Assembly: GCA_934085975.1 (NCBI GenBank)
Contig: CAKOHT010000013.1
Span: 1-53,370, forward strand
From: an uncultured Cetobacterium sp.
GTDB taxonomy: Bacteria; Fusobacteriota; Fusobacteriia; Fusobacteriales; Fusobacteriaceae
Reading direction: 5' to 3'
Length of the DNA: 53,370 nt
Below are positions 9,588 to 17,111 of this stretch, piece by piece. Made by a program: the position numbers and the translations under genes. The notes under the pieces were generated by a model, which was given only the letters and a program-made list of their open reading frames with translations, did not search any database and had not been told where the DNA came from. The first letter of the stretch is position 1, and every line of letters starts with the position of its first letter.

Positions 9588-9620
9588 AACTCTCTTGAGA
9601 TTTTCCCAGAGAGTTTTTTT
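9588..9620 (+). terminator. Terminator of the 40-residue gene
   Basis: AACTCTCT pairs with AGAGAGTT across a 12-base loop, followed by a T run. It begins two bases after the stop codon. Confidence 0.85.
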
Positions 9621-9704
9621 ATTTTTTGCTAAAATTGACCTTGATTATTTGTAATTTATGAGCTATATAAGTAGTGAGATTAACTGCTATATAGGGAGGG
9701 CATT

Positions 9705-10265
9705 ATGGATTATAAAATCGTTAGAAAAGAGAATCAAAAAGAACGTCTTTGGACTGGAGGGATTTCTAAAGAGCTATATATTTATCCCGACGGTTCTACC
9801 ATTGACAGTCCTTTTTATTTTAGAGTCTCAACAGCAAGCATAAATCCCGGTGAATATAACTTTACATCTTTCAAAGGATACAAAAGACTCTTAGTTTTAT
9901 TATCGGGAAATATTAAACTCGAAGTAGATGGAAAAGCACACTGTCTAAAACCACTATCTCATATATATTTTTCAGGGGATAGCCATAGCAGTAGCTTAGC
10001 TGACGAAAAAAGTATCGACTTTAATCTCATTTTCAAAGATAATATCGATCTTTTGGATTTCAAAATCATTGAAACAGAGTTTCTAGGTAAAAATCTATCT
10101 GCTAAGGCAATCAATATCTTTTATAACTTAGAAGAAAATCGTCACGTTCAAATAAATAGTAATGAATATACTCTTGGAAAAGAGGACGCCCTTATCGCCT
10201 GTGGTAATAATTTTAATATAGAAGGTAACGGTAAAGGTATCTTGCTCTCCCTAGATATTAAATAA
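9705..10265 (+). CDS. hutD: HutD/Ves family cupin protein
   Basis: 186 residues, normal for the family. The HutD block is clear: WTGGISKELYIYP, then FYFRVSTASINPGEYNFTSF, GYKRLLVLLSG (about residues 54-68), a double beta-barrel cupin fold. HutD accompanies histidine-utilisation genes in many bacteria and may bind N-formylglutamate or a related compound; no hut genes are adjacent here, although a histidine decarboxylase lies about 9 kb away. ATG follows AGGGAGGGCATT. The gene stands alone and ends in a strong terminator. The catalytic role of the family is unsettled. Confidence 0.85.
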   Translation: MDYKIVRKENQKERLWTGGISKELYIYPDGSTIDSPFYFRVSTASINPGEYNFTSFKGYKRLLVLLSGNIKLEVDGKAHCLKPLSHIYFSGDSHSSSLADEKSIDFNLIFKDNIDLLDFKIIETEFLGKNLSAKAINIFYNLEENRHVQINSNEYTLGKEDALIACGNNFNIEGNGKGILLSLDIK

Positions 10266-10295
10266 AAATTCCCCTTTAAAGGGGAATTTTTATTT
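10264..10295. terminator. Bidirectional terminator between hutD and the small-peptide gene
   Basis: AAAAATTCCCCTTT followed by AAAGGGGAATTTTT forms a long symmetric hairpin. It ends hutD on the plus strand and the convergent small-peptide gene on the minus strand. Confidence 0.85.
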
Positions 10296-10363
10296 TAAAT
10301 TACATTTTTTATAAATACCATTGTGAGTAAAATTAGCACAGTTATTGTGATTTTTTCTTCCAA
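10295..10363 (-). CDS. Small hydrophobic peptide, 22 residues
   Basis: On the minus strand a TTG start is preceded, 7 bases away, by AGGAGGAG and, further up, by a good promoter (10397-10425). The peptide begins MEEKITITVLILLTMVF and ends IKNVI: two acidic residues, one hydrophobic helix, a positive end. It stops just at the shared terminator. Size and shape recall type I toxin peptides or small membrane regulators, but no antisense RNA or partner could be identified, so the function is open. It is divergent from the regulator gene at 10579. Confidence 0.5.
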   Translation of the reverse strand: MEEKITITVLILLTMVFIKNVI

Positions 10364-10396
10364 TTCAAAACTCCTCCTATTTTTACTAATTACTAT

Positions 10397-10425
10397 ATTC
10401 TATCACTTCTTTTATTTTTTTTCAA
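10397..10425 (-). promoter_or_regulatory. Minus-strand promoter of the 22-residue peptide gene
   Basis: Read on the minus strand, TTGAAA (10425-10420) and TAGAAT (10402-10397) are 17 bases apart, placing the start site roughly 10-15 bases before the AGGAGG ribosome site. Confidence 0.6.
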
Positions 10426-10519
10426 ATATAAAAACATTCAAATATATATTAATACAAGCCATCTTTATATTTTAAAGACAACAAAAAATAACCAGTTTAC
10501 GAATATCAAAAATTTTCTA

Positions 10520-10548
10520 TTTAATTTTTTTCATTTATATGATATAAT
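10520..10548 (+). promoter_or_regulatory. Promoter of the poly-C regulator gene
   Basis: A perfect TATAAT at 10543-10548 has only a weak TTTAAT 17 bases upstream. The poor upstream hexamer suggests that the promoter needs help or is weak. Confidence 0.45.
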
Positions 10549-10578
10549 GTTCTAAAACAGTTTATTAAGGAGTGGTAT

Positions 10579-11994
10579 GTGTATATAAATAATAGACATT
10601 TACAAATTTTAGACCTCATCAAAAATAACCCTAATTTTAATTTAAAAGATATTGAAAATATTTTAGATATGTCTCAACAACATATAAAACTATACTTAGT
10701 AGATATTTATGATGAAATTTCGGAAAATGGGTTTACCCCCCCCCCCCCCCGTTGTTGCTCCCAAAAAACCGACAATATACTAAAATATATTTCCGACTCC
10801 AAGGGAGCTAAAAAAATATTGAGAAAATCACAGAAATTTACAAAGAATCAAAAGATTTTTTACACTCTATTTTTTTTGGGTAGATTTAAAAATATCAAAT
10901 TTCGCAGTGTTTCAAAGGAGTTAGATTCGACAACTCGAAATCTTAATAACTACAAAGAAGTTATCAATAGCATCTTAGTTTATTATAATTTAAAATTGGA
11001 TATCTCCAGTCAGGGAGCTAGACTTATCGGTTCTAATTTCAATTTGAATAGGCTAAACTTTTTCCTATTTTTTAAATTTATGATTGAGAAGAATTACCTG
11101 CCGTATAAGTTCAGAAAGGATGTTTTAAATAGCCTAAACTCCAATAATTTTTTAAAATTAAACAGAGATGTGCGTAATCTTCTAAACCTTTTAGGTTTTC
11201 AACACTCTTCTCATCAATATGCCACTCTTATGTCTATATGCGTCTCTTTTAAGGGGGAACCCCACGAAAAGACAATAAAAAAACTCCCTTTTGACCAGTG
11301 GTTAAAATACAAACCCGGACATTGGGAGAAAGAGTTCTTCTATAAAATATTTCACTGTTTAAGAGAAAGCTCATTTAGTGCTCTCAAAACAGATTCACTA
11401 TATCTTCTTTTTTCAGTTGTAGATACGTTTTGTCATTCCAAAGTTTACTTCTGTCCCTCTTTTGATAAAGAGATAAAATTTATTTATAAAAATTTTTATA
11501 AATACTTTGATGAAAATGCTTTAACACACACACCTTCTGCGGTCGTTGCCAACCAATGGATATATTATTGTAAACTTAAACAACTTTTTTTTATTGATGA
11601 CTTCTCTTTAATAAATCTAAATTTGTCTCATATCTCAAATTCAAACGTTTTGAATATGACTAAGGAGATAAAGGAAGTTATCCCCAGTTTTACTATTTTT
11701 GAAGGTATATTTGTATGGTATCTACTTTCTAAAAGTAAAAATCACGAAGAGGCTAATGTATTTGTTTTTAAAAACCTTGAAAATAGCCTTATTCCAAGCA
11801 TAATAGATGAAATTTATAAGAAACATAGCATCAAAATTTTAGTAGCTATCAATTTGAAAGAGCTCAATAGATATCTAAAAGAAAATAAAGTTGATAATAT
11901 TATAACTGTAGAAAATCTTAAAATTTTTGATAAAAATATAAAGGTTAAAAATTTATATTTTCCAATACCTAACTATAAAAAACTAAAAGATTGA
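10579..11994 (+). CDS. Mga/BglG-like regulator with an internal poly-C tract (paralogue 2 of 3)
   Basis: 471 residues, same length and layout as the regulators at 3785 and 21992: a helix-turn-helix at about 10-48, a second DNA-binding or linker part around 95-130 (FRSVSKELDSTTRNLNNY), a long helical middle and a C-terminal alpha/beta region. A run of 15 C (10736-10750) encodes the end of the first winged helix as TPPPPR. Losing one C reaches a TAA within about 11 codons and gaining one within about 21, so the length of the run switches the protein on or off; here it is on. The start is GTG with AAGGAG 6 bases upstream; a nearby ATG runs into a stop. It lies directly before the fimbrial operon and is a natural candidate for its activator. 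Confidence 0.7.
   Translation: MYINNRHLQILDLIKNNPNFNLKDIENILDMSQQHIKLYLVDIYDEISENGFTPPPPRCCSQKTDNILKYISDSKGAKKILRKSQKFTKNQKIFYTLFFLGRFKNIKFRSVSKELDSTTRNLNNYKEVINSILVYYNLKLDISSQGARLIGSNFNLNRLNFFLFFKFMIEKNYLPYKFRKDVLNSLNSNNFLKLNRDVRNLLNLLGFQHSSHQYATLMSICVSFKGEPHEKTIKKLPFDQWLKYKPGHWEKEFFYKIFHCLRESSFSALKTDSLYLLFSVVDTFCHSKVYFCPSFDKEIKFIYKNFYKYFDENALTHTPSAVVANQWIYYCKLKQLFFIDDFSLINLNLSHISNSNVLNMTKEIKEVIPSFTIFEGIFVWYLLSKSKNHEEANVFVFKNLENSLIPSIIDEIYKKHSIKILVAINLKELNRYLKENKVDNIITVENLKIFDKNIKVKNLYFPIPNYKKLKD
10736..10750 (+). repeat. Homopolymer of 15 C inside the regulator gene
   Basis: Fifteen consecutive C in DNA that is otherwise strongly AT-rich. The tract is in frame in this copy. Tracts of this length are unstable by slipped-strand mispairing and are typical phase-variation switches. 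Confidence 0.95.
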
Positions 11995-12023
11995 AAATAG
12001 TTAATATATTTTAAAATCTGATA

Positions 12024-12086
12024 GACTCCTATTCTAATAGACAGATAAAACGCCCTAAATCTGTCTATTATGAAGGGAGTTTTTTA
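12024..12086 (+). terminator. Terminator between the regulator and the fimbrial operon
   Basis: AATAGACAGAT pairs with ATCTGTCTATT, with an outer ACTCC/GGAGT pairing, and ends in six T. It separates the regulator transcript from the pilin gene. Confidence 0.8.
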
Positions 12087-12145
12087 TATTTCCTTTCTTT
12101 TCGCCAAAGAAATTTTTTTCACTTTTCTCAAAAAAATTCTTCGTA

Positions 12146-12174
12146 TTATTTTTTTAAAATTTATATATTATAAT
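12146..12174 (+). promoter_or_regulatory. Promoter of the fimbrial operon
   Basis: TATAAT at 12169-12174 is perfect but the region 17 bases upstream (TTATTT) matches the -35 consensus poorly. This pattern suits an activator-dependent promoter. Confidence 0.45.
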
Positions 12175-12207
12175 CTAGTAATTCTAATAACAAGGAGGGA
12201 ATAAATT

Positions 12208-12732
12208 ATGAAAAAGTATGTATTACTATTTTTAGCCTTATCTTCTTTAAGCTTTGCAGAAGTTGTAATAACCAATGGTAAGAACGTCAATACCGATGGC
12301 CATCTAAGTCTTGGTGGACCGGGCACTGCCTCTATCGGTATCACTGTAACTGCTACGGTGAGTGACGATTACCCGTCACTAGAGATTGTTGATGAAAGTG
12401 GTGCCTCAGTTACTTCAGTTGGTTTTGATCACGTAGTGTTAAGTGGCAATGACGCAGTAAACCAAAATTTAACTGCCAATTTAAAAGTCAAAGCAACTGC
12501 GGGGAATATTATCAGTATCTCGCAAGCCTCTATCGTTACAGAGACTCATACTCTTGGGAGTTTAACTTCAACTTTATCTCATACTGTTCCAACTAGTAGC
12601 GTTGATAGCGATGGAACTGCTTTCTCTGTCACTAGTACGCTTACTGGTAATGCAAGTACTATGACTGGAACGGCCACTGCCGCCCCTACAAGTTTAAATA
12701 TAACTTATTCTAAGACTACTACTCCTGAGTAG
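12208..12732 (+). CDS. Putative major fimbrial subunit (pilin)
   Basis: 174 residues with a clear Sec signal peptide (cut after LSSLSFA, residue 17). The mature protein is Ser/Thr/Val-rich, has no cysteine and is predicted all-beta. The stretch ITVTATVSDDYPSLEIVD (about 46-63) recalls the start of CS1/CFA-type (alpha-family) pilins, in which ITVTA.V leads the donor strand. It is first in an operon with chaperone and usher genes and is followed by a partial terminator, as expected for the most abundant subunit. AAGGAGGG precedes the ATG. Identification rests mainly on context; the subunit could also be a different secreted adhesin. Confidence 0.65.
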   Translation: MKKYVLLFLALSSLSFAEVVITNGKNVNTDGHLSLGGPGTASIGITVTATVSDDYPSLEIVDESGASVTSVGFDHVVLSGNDAVNQNLTANLKVKATAGNIISISQASIVTETHTLGSLTSTLSHTVPTSSVDSDGTAFSVTSTLTGNASTMTGTATAAPTSLNITYSKTTTPE

Positions 12733-12788
12733 GATAATTAAAACTAAAATTGATTGAGCTTTAGTGTTACTATATTTACTTTAGTAAA

Positions 12789-12830
12789 AAGGAGAGTGCA
12801 CCTTATATCTTTAAAGGCACTCTCTTTGTT
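12789..12830 (+). terminator. Attenuating hairpin between pilin and chaperone genes
   Basis: GAGAGTGC (12792-12799) pairs with GCACTCTC (12817-12824), followed by a weak TTTGTT. Such a leaky stop would give more pilin than chaperone and usher mRNA. Confidence 0.65.
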
Positions 12831-12859
12831 AATAAAATAAATTTGGAGGGGGGATTTTT

Positions 12860-13558
12860 ATGAAAATATTTTTTATTTTTCTTTTTATTTTTAAACTTTC
12901 ACTTTCATATGTTAATATTCATCCAACTTTTTTTGATAAGCCTATCGATTTTGAAGGTAGTTACCAAGAATTCACTCTTTTTAACCAGTCCAATGAAACA
13001 GTTTTATATCGAATCTACTGCGAACCCCATAGCGACTCCACTGGCAAAGATATGAGCAGATGGGTTAACTTCTACCCCAGGTCACTGACTTTAGCTCCAG
13101 GTGAGAATGGAAAGATACAGGTCACTGTGGCAAGCAATTCAAAAATTGAAGCTGGAGAGTACTCAGCAGTTTTAGGAATACGTGAGCTTCCAATCTATGA
13201 AAAAGTGCTTAAGGACAATTCAAGTGGGCTCGGAATTTTAACAGATTTAAAATTAGTCATAAATGGCTATGCTGGAGATATATCTCCAAAATTAGTTTTT
13301 TCAAATTTGAATGTCCAAGCGACACCTAGTAAAATCACTTTAAACGGCAGTGTTGAAAATCGTGGAGAACGTCGTGGAAAGTTTGAACTTTATATCGATG
13401 ACTATTTCCTTGGAAACTTAAGGATTCATTCCAATGAGAATTTAAATCTAACCGATTTAGACTTCTCATATACTGGGCAACATAAACTTACATCTAAGAA
13501 AAACCTTATTATCGTGGACTATATCACTAAAAAAACTGTGGGGAAAATTAAATTATAA
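12860..13558 (+). CDS. Periplasmic fimbrial chaperone (PapD-like), first copy
   Basis: 232 residues with a short hydrophobic signal peptide (residues 1-16). The N-terminal immunoglobulin-like domain shows FTLFNQSNETVLYRIYCEP and WVNFYPRSLTLAPGENGKIQVTV, the alternating strands and the LxPGExxxIxV signature of pilus chaperones. The second domain (about 125-230) has the beta pattern LVINGYAGDISPKL. It would hold unfolded subunits in the periplasm by donor-strand complementation and hand them to the usher encoded 20 bases downstream. GGAGGGGGG precedes the ATG. A second, related chaperone closes the operon at 18806. Confidence 0.75.
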   Translation: MKIFFIFLFIFKLSLSYVNIHPTFFDKPIDFEGSYQEFTLFNQSNETVLYRIYCEPHSDSTGKDMSRWVNFYPRSLTLAPGENGKIQVTVASNSKIEAGEYSAVLGIRELPIYEKVLKDNSSGLGILTDLKLVINGYAGDISPKLVFSNLNVQATPSKITLNGSVENRGERRGKFELYIDDYFLGNLRIHSNENLNLTDLDFSYTGQHKLTSKKNLIIVDYITKKTVGKIKL

Positions 13559-13578
13559 TTTTTGAAGGGGGATTAAGT

Positions 13579-16158
13579 ATGTTTAAAAAAATATTTTTTT
13601 TATTTTCCATTTTATTAATCCATTCAACTTCTTTCTCTTCTGCTAATATAACTTTAGAAAAATTAGAGGAGCTAAAAAGTAAAAATTCTATTTCACAAGA
13701 GGATTATCTTTTTTTAAAAGATGAATTAGAGGGAAAGCTAGAGGAAAAACATATATCTACTCTCTTTGTCAATAGAAATCAGATAACTAATAACTTTTAT
13801 GTCATACACAAAGATTCTAAAACATATATTCCTTTGAAGGAGTATTTCAAAGCCATCGCATTCAATAACTATACGCTTACAAACAATATTTTGAATATGA
13901 ATTTGGGCTTGGATTTACATAAAGTTACGATAAATTTTAATACTTTAAAAATAACTGGTACCACTTCGACTATTTTTACTCAGAAAGATTTCTTTTTTAA
14001 AGATGATGAGCTTCTTTTAGAGTCCACTTTTTTCCAAAATATTTTTTTAAACAATATCAATGTTGACTATGAAAAAACTCGAGTATCTATGATTTCTAAA
14101 TATGCTCTTCCTGATGAAATATCTCATCTATTTAAATCACAAGAGAGCGATTTGGAAAGAAAAAAAGAGACAAATGATTTTTTATATACCAACACAAGGG
14201 AACTTTTTAATTTGGGATATATGAGAATCAACTTGGATAAGACTTTTACAAAGAATGAAGGAAGTAAAACTCATGACTGGGACGGATTTTTGGAGTATCA
14301 AGGACCGCTTTTTTATGGAGAGTTTACTACTGAATATAGTATAAGAGATGGAGAGTTTACAGGTGCTAACCTCTACTATCCAAACCTTAAATACAATCAC
14401 TATTTGGAAATATATGGTGATAAAGGCAACGATCGTTGGAACAAGACTATTTTATTTGAAAAGGACAAGGGATATTATGAGAATGGAAAGACCTTTGTTA
14501 TTAGAGAAAATGTACCTATTGGCAGTAGAGTTGAATTAATATACCTAGGTGCTACTATCGATATTGGGTATGAGGAAAATGGAGCTGTTGAGTTCGCAAA
14601 AAGCGACCTTAGAAGTGACCGTGAGTATACATTAAAAATCCATACAAGAGATGGTCAGATATACACTAAGATCATTAAAACAACTGATGACTTCAATCAA
14701 CAAAATCAAGGGGAATTTCAATATAGATTCTTTATGACTGAAAATGAAAGTTCTAAAAAAGTTGATACCGACACTAGTGTTTACTACGGTATTAACGAAC
14801 ACTTCACGATTGGAGGAAAATATTTTAAAACTTCTGAGTACATAGATGATGAGTATATCTATATTGAAAGAGGAGCAGCTGAATTTGTATATAACAACTA
14901 TCTTTATTCCAATCCATATACAGTTGTTTTGGGAACTGAGCAGATTCTAACTCCAAAAAAATTTGACAATGAAACTACCTTCGATGGGCTGTTTCAAATA
15001 AAGGTTGATAAATTCAAAATCAGATATGAAGATGGCTATTACAGTGATTATTACGATAAGAAAAAGGCTCGTGGCGTACTTGTTGAGTATAATCCATGGG
15101 ATTTCTTAAGAGTTGATTACTCCTATCAGTGGCAGGAAAGTTGGGATGATACAAAGAGGAACGGAGCTGAGATAGAGATAGAGGTAAATAAAACTTTCAA
15201 TAGATTTTTATCTACCCTTCAATTCCAAAGAGATTTAGCTGGAGAGAAAAGTTATACCGCAAATCTTTATTACACAGGATATAGAGACTACTCCATCCGA
15301 TGGACTAACACTATAACTGAAAGAGGGGACGATTTTGAATCCACTCTCTCTATTTTCAACAGGTCTAGGCAAAATGGTATTGACTACGCTTTTGAGGCTG
15401 GATACAGTGCAGATACTAAGGAAAAATTTACTTTTAGAATCTCTATTGACTACGACAACTGGTTTAACCTTGATATAAATGCTAAAGATACTGGAGACTA
15501 TGATATCTCTGCTGGAATTGACCGTGTGGTTGATTTAAAAAATATAAGTAAACCTCTTAAGAATATGGACGTGTCAAGAGTCAAAGCTATCACATATCTA
15601 GATATAAATAATAACAATATCTATGATAAAAATGAGCCTTTTGTAGGAGATGTGGAGTTAGAGATAAACGGTGAGAAAAAAATTACATCTGCCAAAGAAC
15701 CAACATATTTCCACGGCGTTCCAAATGACATCCTATACAATTTAAATCCTACAGTTAAAAGACCTGGCTTTGACATTATAAATAGTACTTTCTCTTTAAA
15801 AGGAAAGGGTGGCGGAGATATTGAAGCATATATTCCTATAAAACCGCTCTTCTCAATAACTGGGCAACTAACTCTGGATAAATCCTACACTAATCCTACA
15901 AATATACATGATGGAATTATCATCAGAGTTCTTGACTCCAAGAACAAAGTTATTTCCACTATGATTCCTGATTTTTCGGGATACTATGATATCAGCTCAC
16001 TTGTAGCTGGAAAATATTTTGTGGAGATTTCATCCTTTAAGGATCCTTCCATCAAACCACTAAAACTTGAGATAAATATCACTTATGACAATTTAAAAAG
16101 CAATACCTATAAATTGAACACACACATAGTCAACCATGAAATTAAACTTATTAAATAG
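13579..16158 (+). CDS. Outer-membrane fimbrial usher
   Basis: 859 residues, usual usher size, with a signal peptide (about 1-21). It would form the outer-membrane pore that assembles pilus subunits. The middle is rich in alternating beta strands with Tyr/Asp/Lys turns (YGEFTTEYSIRDG and similar), as in a barrel; VPIGSRVELIYLGATIDIGY followed by a YTLKIHTRDGQ stretch matches the plug-region pattern of ushers. The C-terminal part (about 670-859) has a dockerin-like DINNNNIYDKNEPF and two immunoglobulin-like domains (GQLTLDK, GYYDISSLVAGKYFVEI). It is divergent from enterobacterial ushers, resembling the CS1/CooC group most. Flanked by a chaperone gene and small subunit genes. Confidence 0.7.
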   Translation: MFKKIFFLFSILLIHSTSFSSANITLEKLEELKSKNSISQEDYLFLKDELEGKLEEKHISTLFVNRNQITNNFYVIHKDSKTYIPLKEYFKAIAFNNYTLTNNILNMNLGLDLHKVTINFNTLKITGTTSTIFTQKDFFFKDDELLLESTFFQNIFLNNINVDYEKTRVSMISKYALPDEISHLFKSQESDLERKKETNDFLYTNTRELFNLGYMRINLDKTFTKNEGSKTHDWDGFLEYQGPLFYGEFTTEYSIRDGEFTGANLYYPNLKYNHYLEIYGDKGNDRWNKTILFEKDKGYYENGKTFVIRENVPIGSRVELIYLGATIDIGYEENGAVEFAKSDLRSDREYTLKIHTRDGQIYTKIIKTTDDFNQQNQGEFQYRFFMTENESSKKVDTDTSVYYGINEHFTIGGKYFKTSEYIDDEYIYIERGAAEFVYNNYLYSNPYTVVLGTEQILTPKKFDNETTFDGLFQIKVDKFKIRYEDGYYSDYYDKKKARGVLVEYNPWDFLRVDYSYQWQESWDDTKRNGAEIEIEVNKTFNRFLSTLQFQRDLAGEKSYTANLYYTGYRDYSIRWTNTITERGDDFESTLSIFNRSRQNGIDYAFEAGYSADTKEKFTFRISIDYDNWFNLDINAKDTGDYDISAGIDRVVDLKNISKPLKNMDVSRVKAITYLDINNNNIYDKNEPFVGDVELEINGEKKITSAKEPTYFHGVPNDILYNLNPTVKRPGFDIINSTFSLKGKGGGDIEAYIPIKPLFSITGQLTLDKSYTNPTNIHDGIIIRVLDSKNKVISTMIPDFSGYYDISSLVAGKYFVEISSFKDPSIKPLKLEINITYDNLKSNTYKLNTHIVNHEIKLIK

Positions 16159-16172
16159 GGGAGGGGGCAAAA

Positions 16173-16676
16173 ATGGCAATACTTATTTCAATCTTTTGTT
16201 TTTTAATAAATTTTAGTATTTTAATGGCAGTGGAGGAATCTTTTCCAGCAACTCCACTGCTGCCTTCCATTCCCTCTGACAGATTAGAGCAGGGAGAAAA
16301 TTCTGAAACAACTCTTAGAAGGCTTCTTAGCACTGGAGTTTTAGAAGTTCAGCTTGAAGCTGATGTGGTAGTTCCACTGGAAGTTATATCTGATGTTCAC
16401 ATTAAAGCTCTTGTGATTGATGATGAAAATTTAGAGATACCCTTTGAAGTTGAACTAAATAAAAATCCTGAATCCTCTGGAATATATAGACTACATTTTT
16501 CTAAAACTGCTCTTGATATAGACAACGATGGAGTTATCGATACCGAAATTTTTGCTTCTAAAAACATAGACAGTAAAAGAATCAAAGATAACTATGTAAA
16601 GATAACTGGAAAAAATATATCCAGAGAGGGAACACACAAGAAAAGAGTTTATATAACTGTGGAGGTGAACGATTGA
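16173..16676 (+). CDS. Small secreted protein of the fimbrial operon (putative minor subunit)
   Basis: 167 residues. The N terminus is a hydrophobic signal (ILISIFCFLINFSILMAV). The mature part is beta-rich, with a VLEVQLEADVVVPLEV stretch that resembles a subunit donor strand and an acidic loop DIDNDGVIDTE that looks like a calcium-binding site. It lies 14 bases after the usher gene and its stop overlaps the next start (TGATG). I do not recognise the family; a minor pilin or periplasmic adaptor is inferred from position. Confidence 0.55.
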   Translation: MAILISIFCFLINFSILMAVEESFPATPLLPSIPSDRLEQGENSETTLRRLLSTGVLEVQLEADVVVPLEVISDVHIKALVIDDENLEIPFEVELNKNPESSGIYRLHFSKTALDIDNDGVIDTEIFASKNIDSKRIKDNYVKITGKNISREGTHKKRVYITVEVND

Positions 16677-17110
16677 TGAAAAAATTTATGCTTATATTTT
16701 TCTTATTGACCTTTACAGTTTATGGAAAAATTAAAATCACATGTAAGCCTATTGTTTTTAAAGAGGTTCGTGCTCAAAATAATGGTCTTTATAAAAGTAA
16801 AGCTACTGCTAGAGGAGTTATAGAGATATACTCCGACAACATCGAAGAGGACTTTGGAAAGCTTGTAGTTTTTCAACCTCCATCCTATACACATATCACC
16901 AATAAAAAAAGATGGGTCAAAACAGATAAAATTATTTTTCAAAAGAATGAGCAGAAAGCAATTATAGATTCAGAAACTAAAAAAATTGTATTTTATGTTA
17001 TTCTAGATAAAAAAGAGCTTTCCAAAGAGGAAAATAGTGATTTAATCGACGGTATATACACTGGGAATCTACCTATAAACTACTCAATTTATGAGAAGGA
17101 GATGAGATAA
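16676..17110 (+). CDS. Small secreted protein of the fimbrial operon
   Basis: 144 residues from the ATG at 16676, which overlaps the previous stop by one base and has GGAGGTG 8 bases upstream; a TTG one codon earlier is less likely. A signal peptide is clear (MLIFFLLTFTVYG). The rest is beta-rich, with ITCKPIVFKEVRA at the mature start. No known domain recognised. Its tight coupling to the genes on both sides says it belongs to the fimbrial machinery, perhaps as a second minor subunit. Confidence 0.5.
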   Translation: MKKFMLIFFLLTFTVYGKIKITCKPIVFKEVRAQNNGLYKSKATARGVIEIYSDNIEEDFGKLVVFQPPSYTHITNKKRWVKTDKIIFQKNEQKAIIDSETKKIVFYVILDKKELSKEENSDLIDGIYTGNLPINYSIYEKEMR

Positions 17111-17111
17111 A

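Noticed and set aside
9658..9843. 61-codon plus-strand frame overlapping the hutD start
   Set aside because: It lacks a ribosome site, whereas hutD has AGGGAGGG and matches its family throughout.
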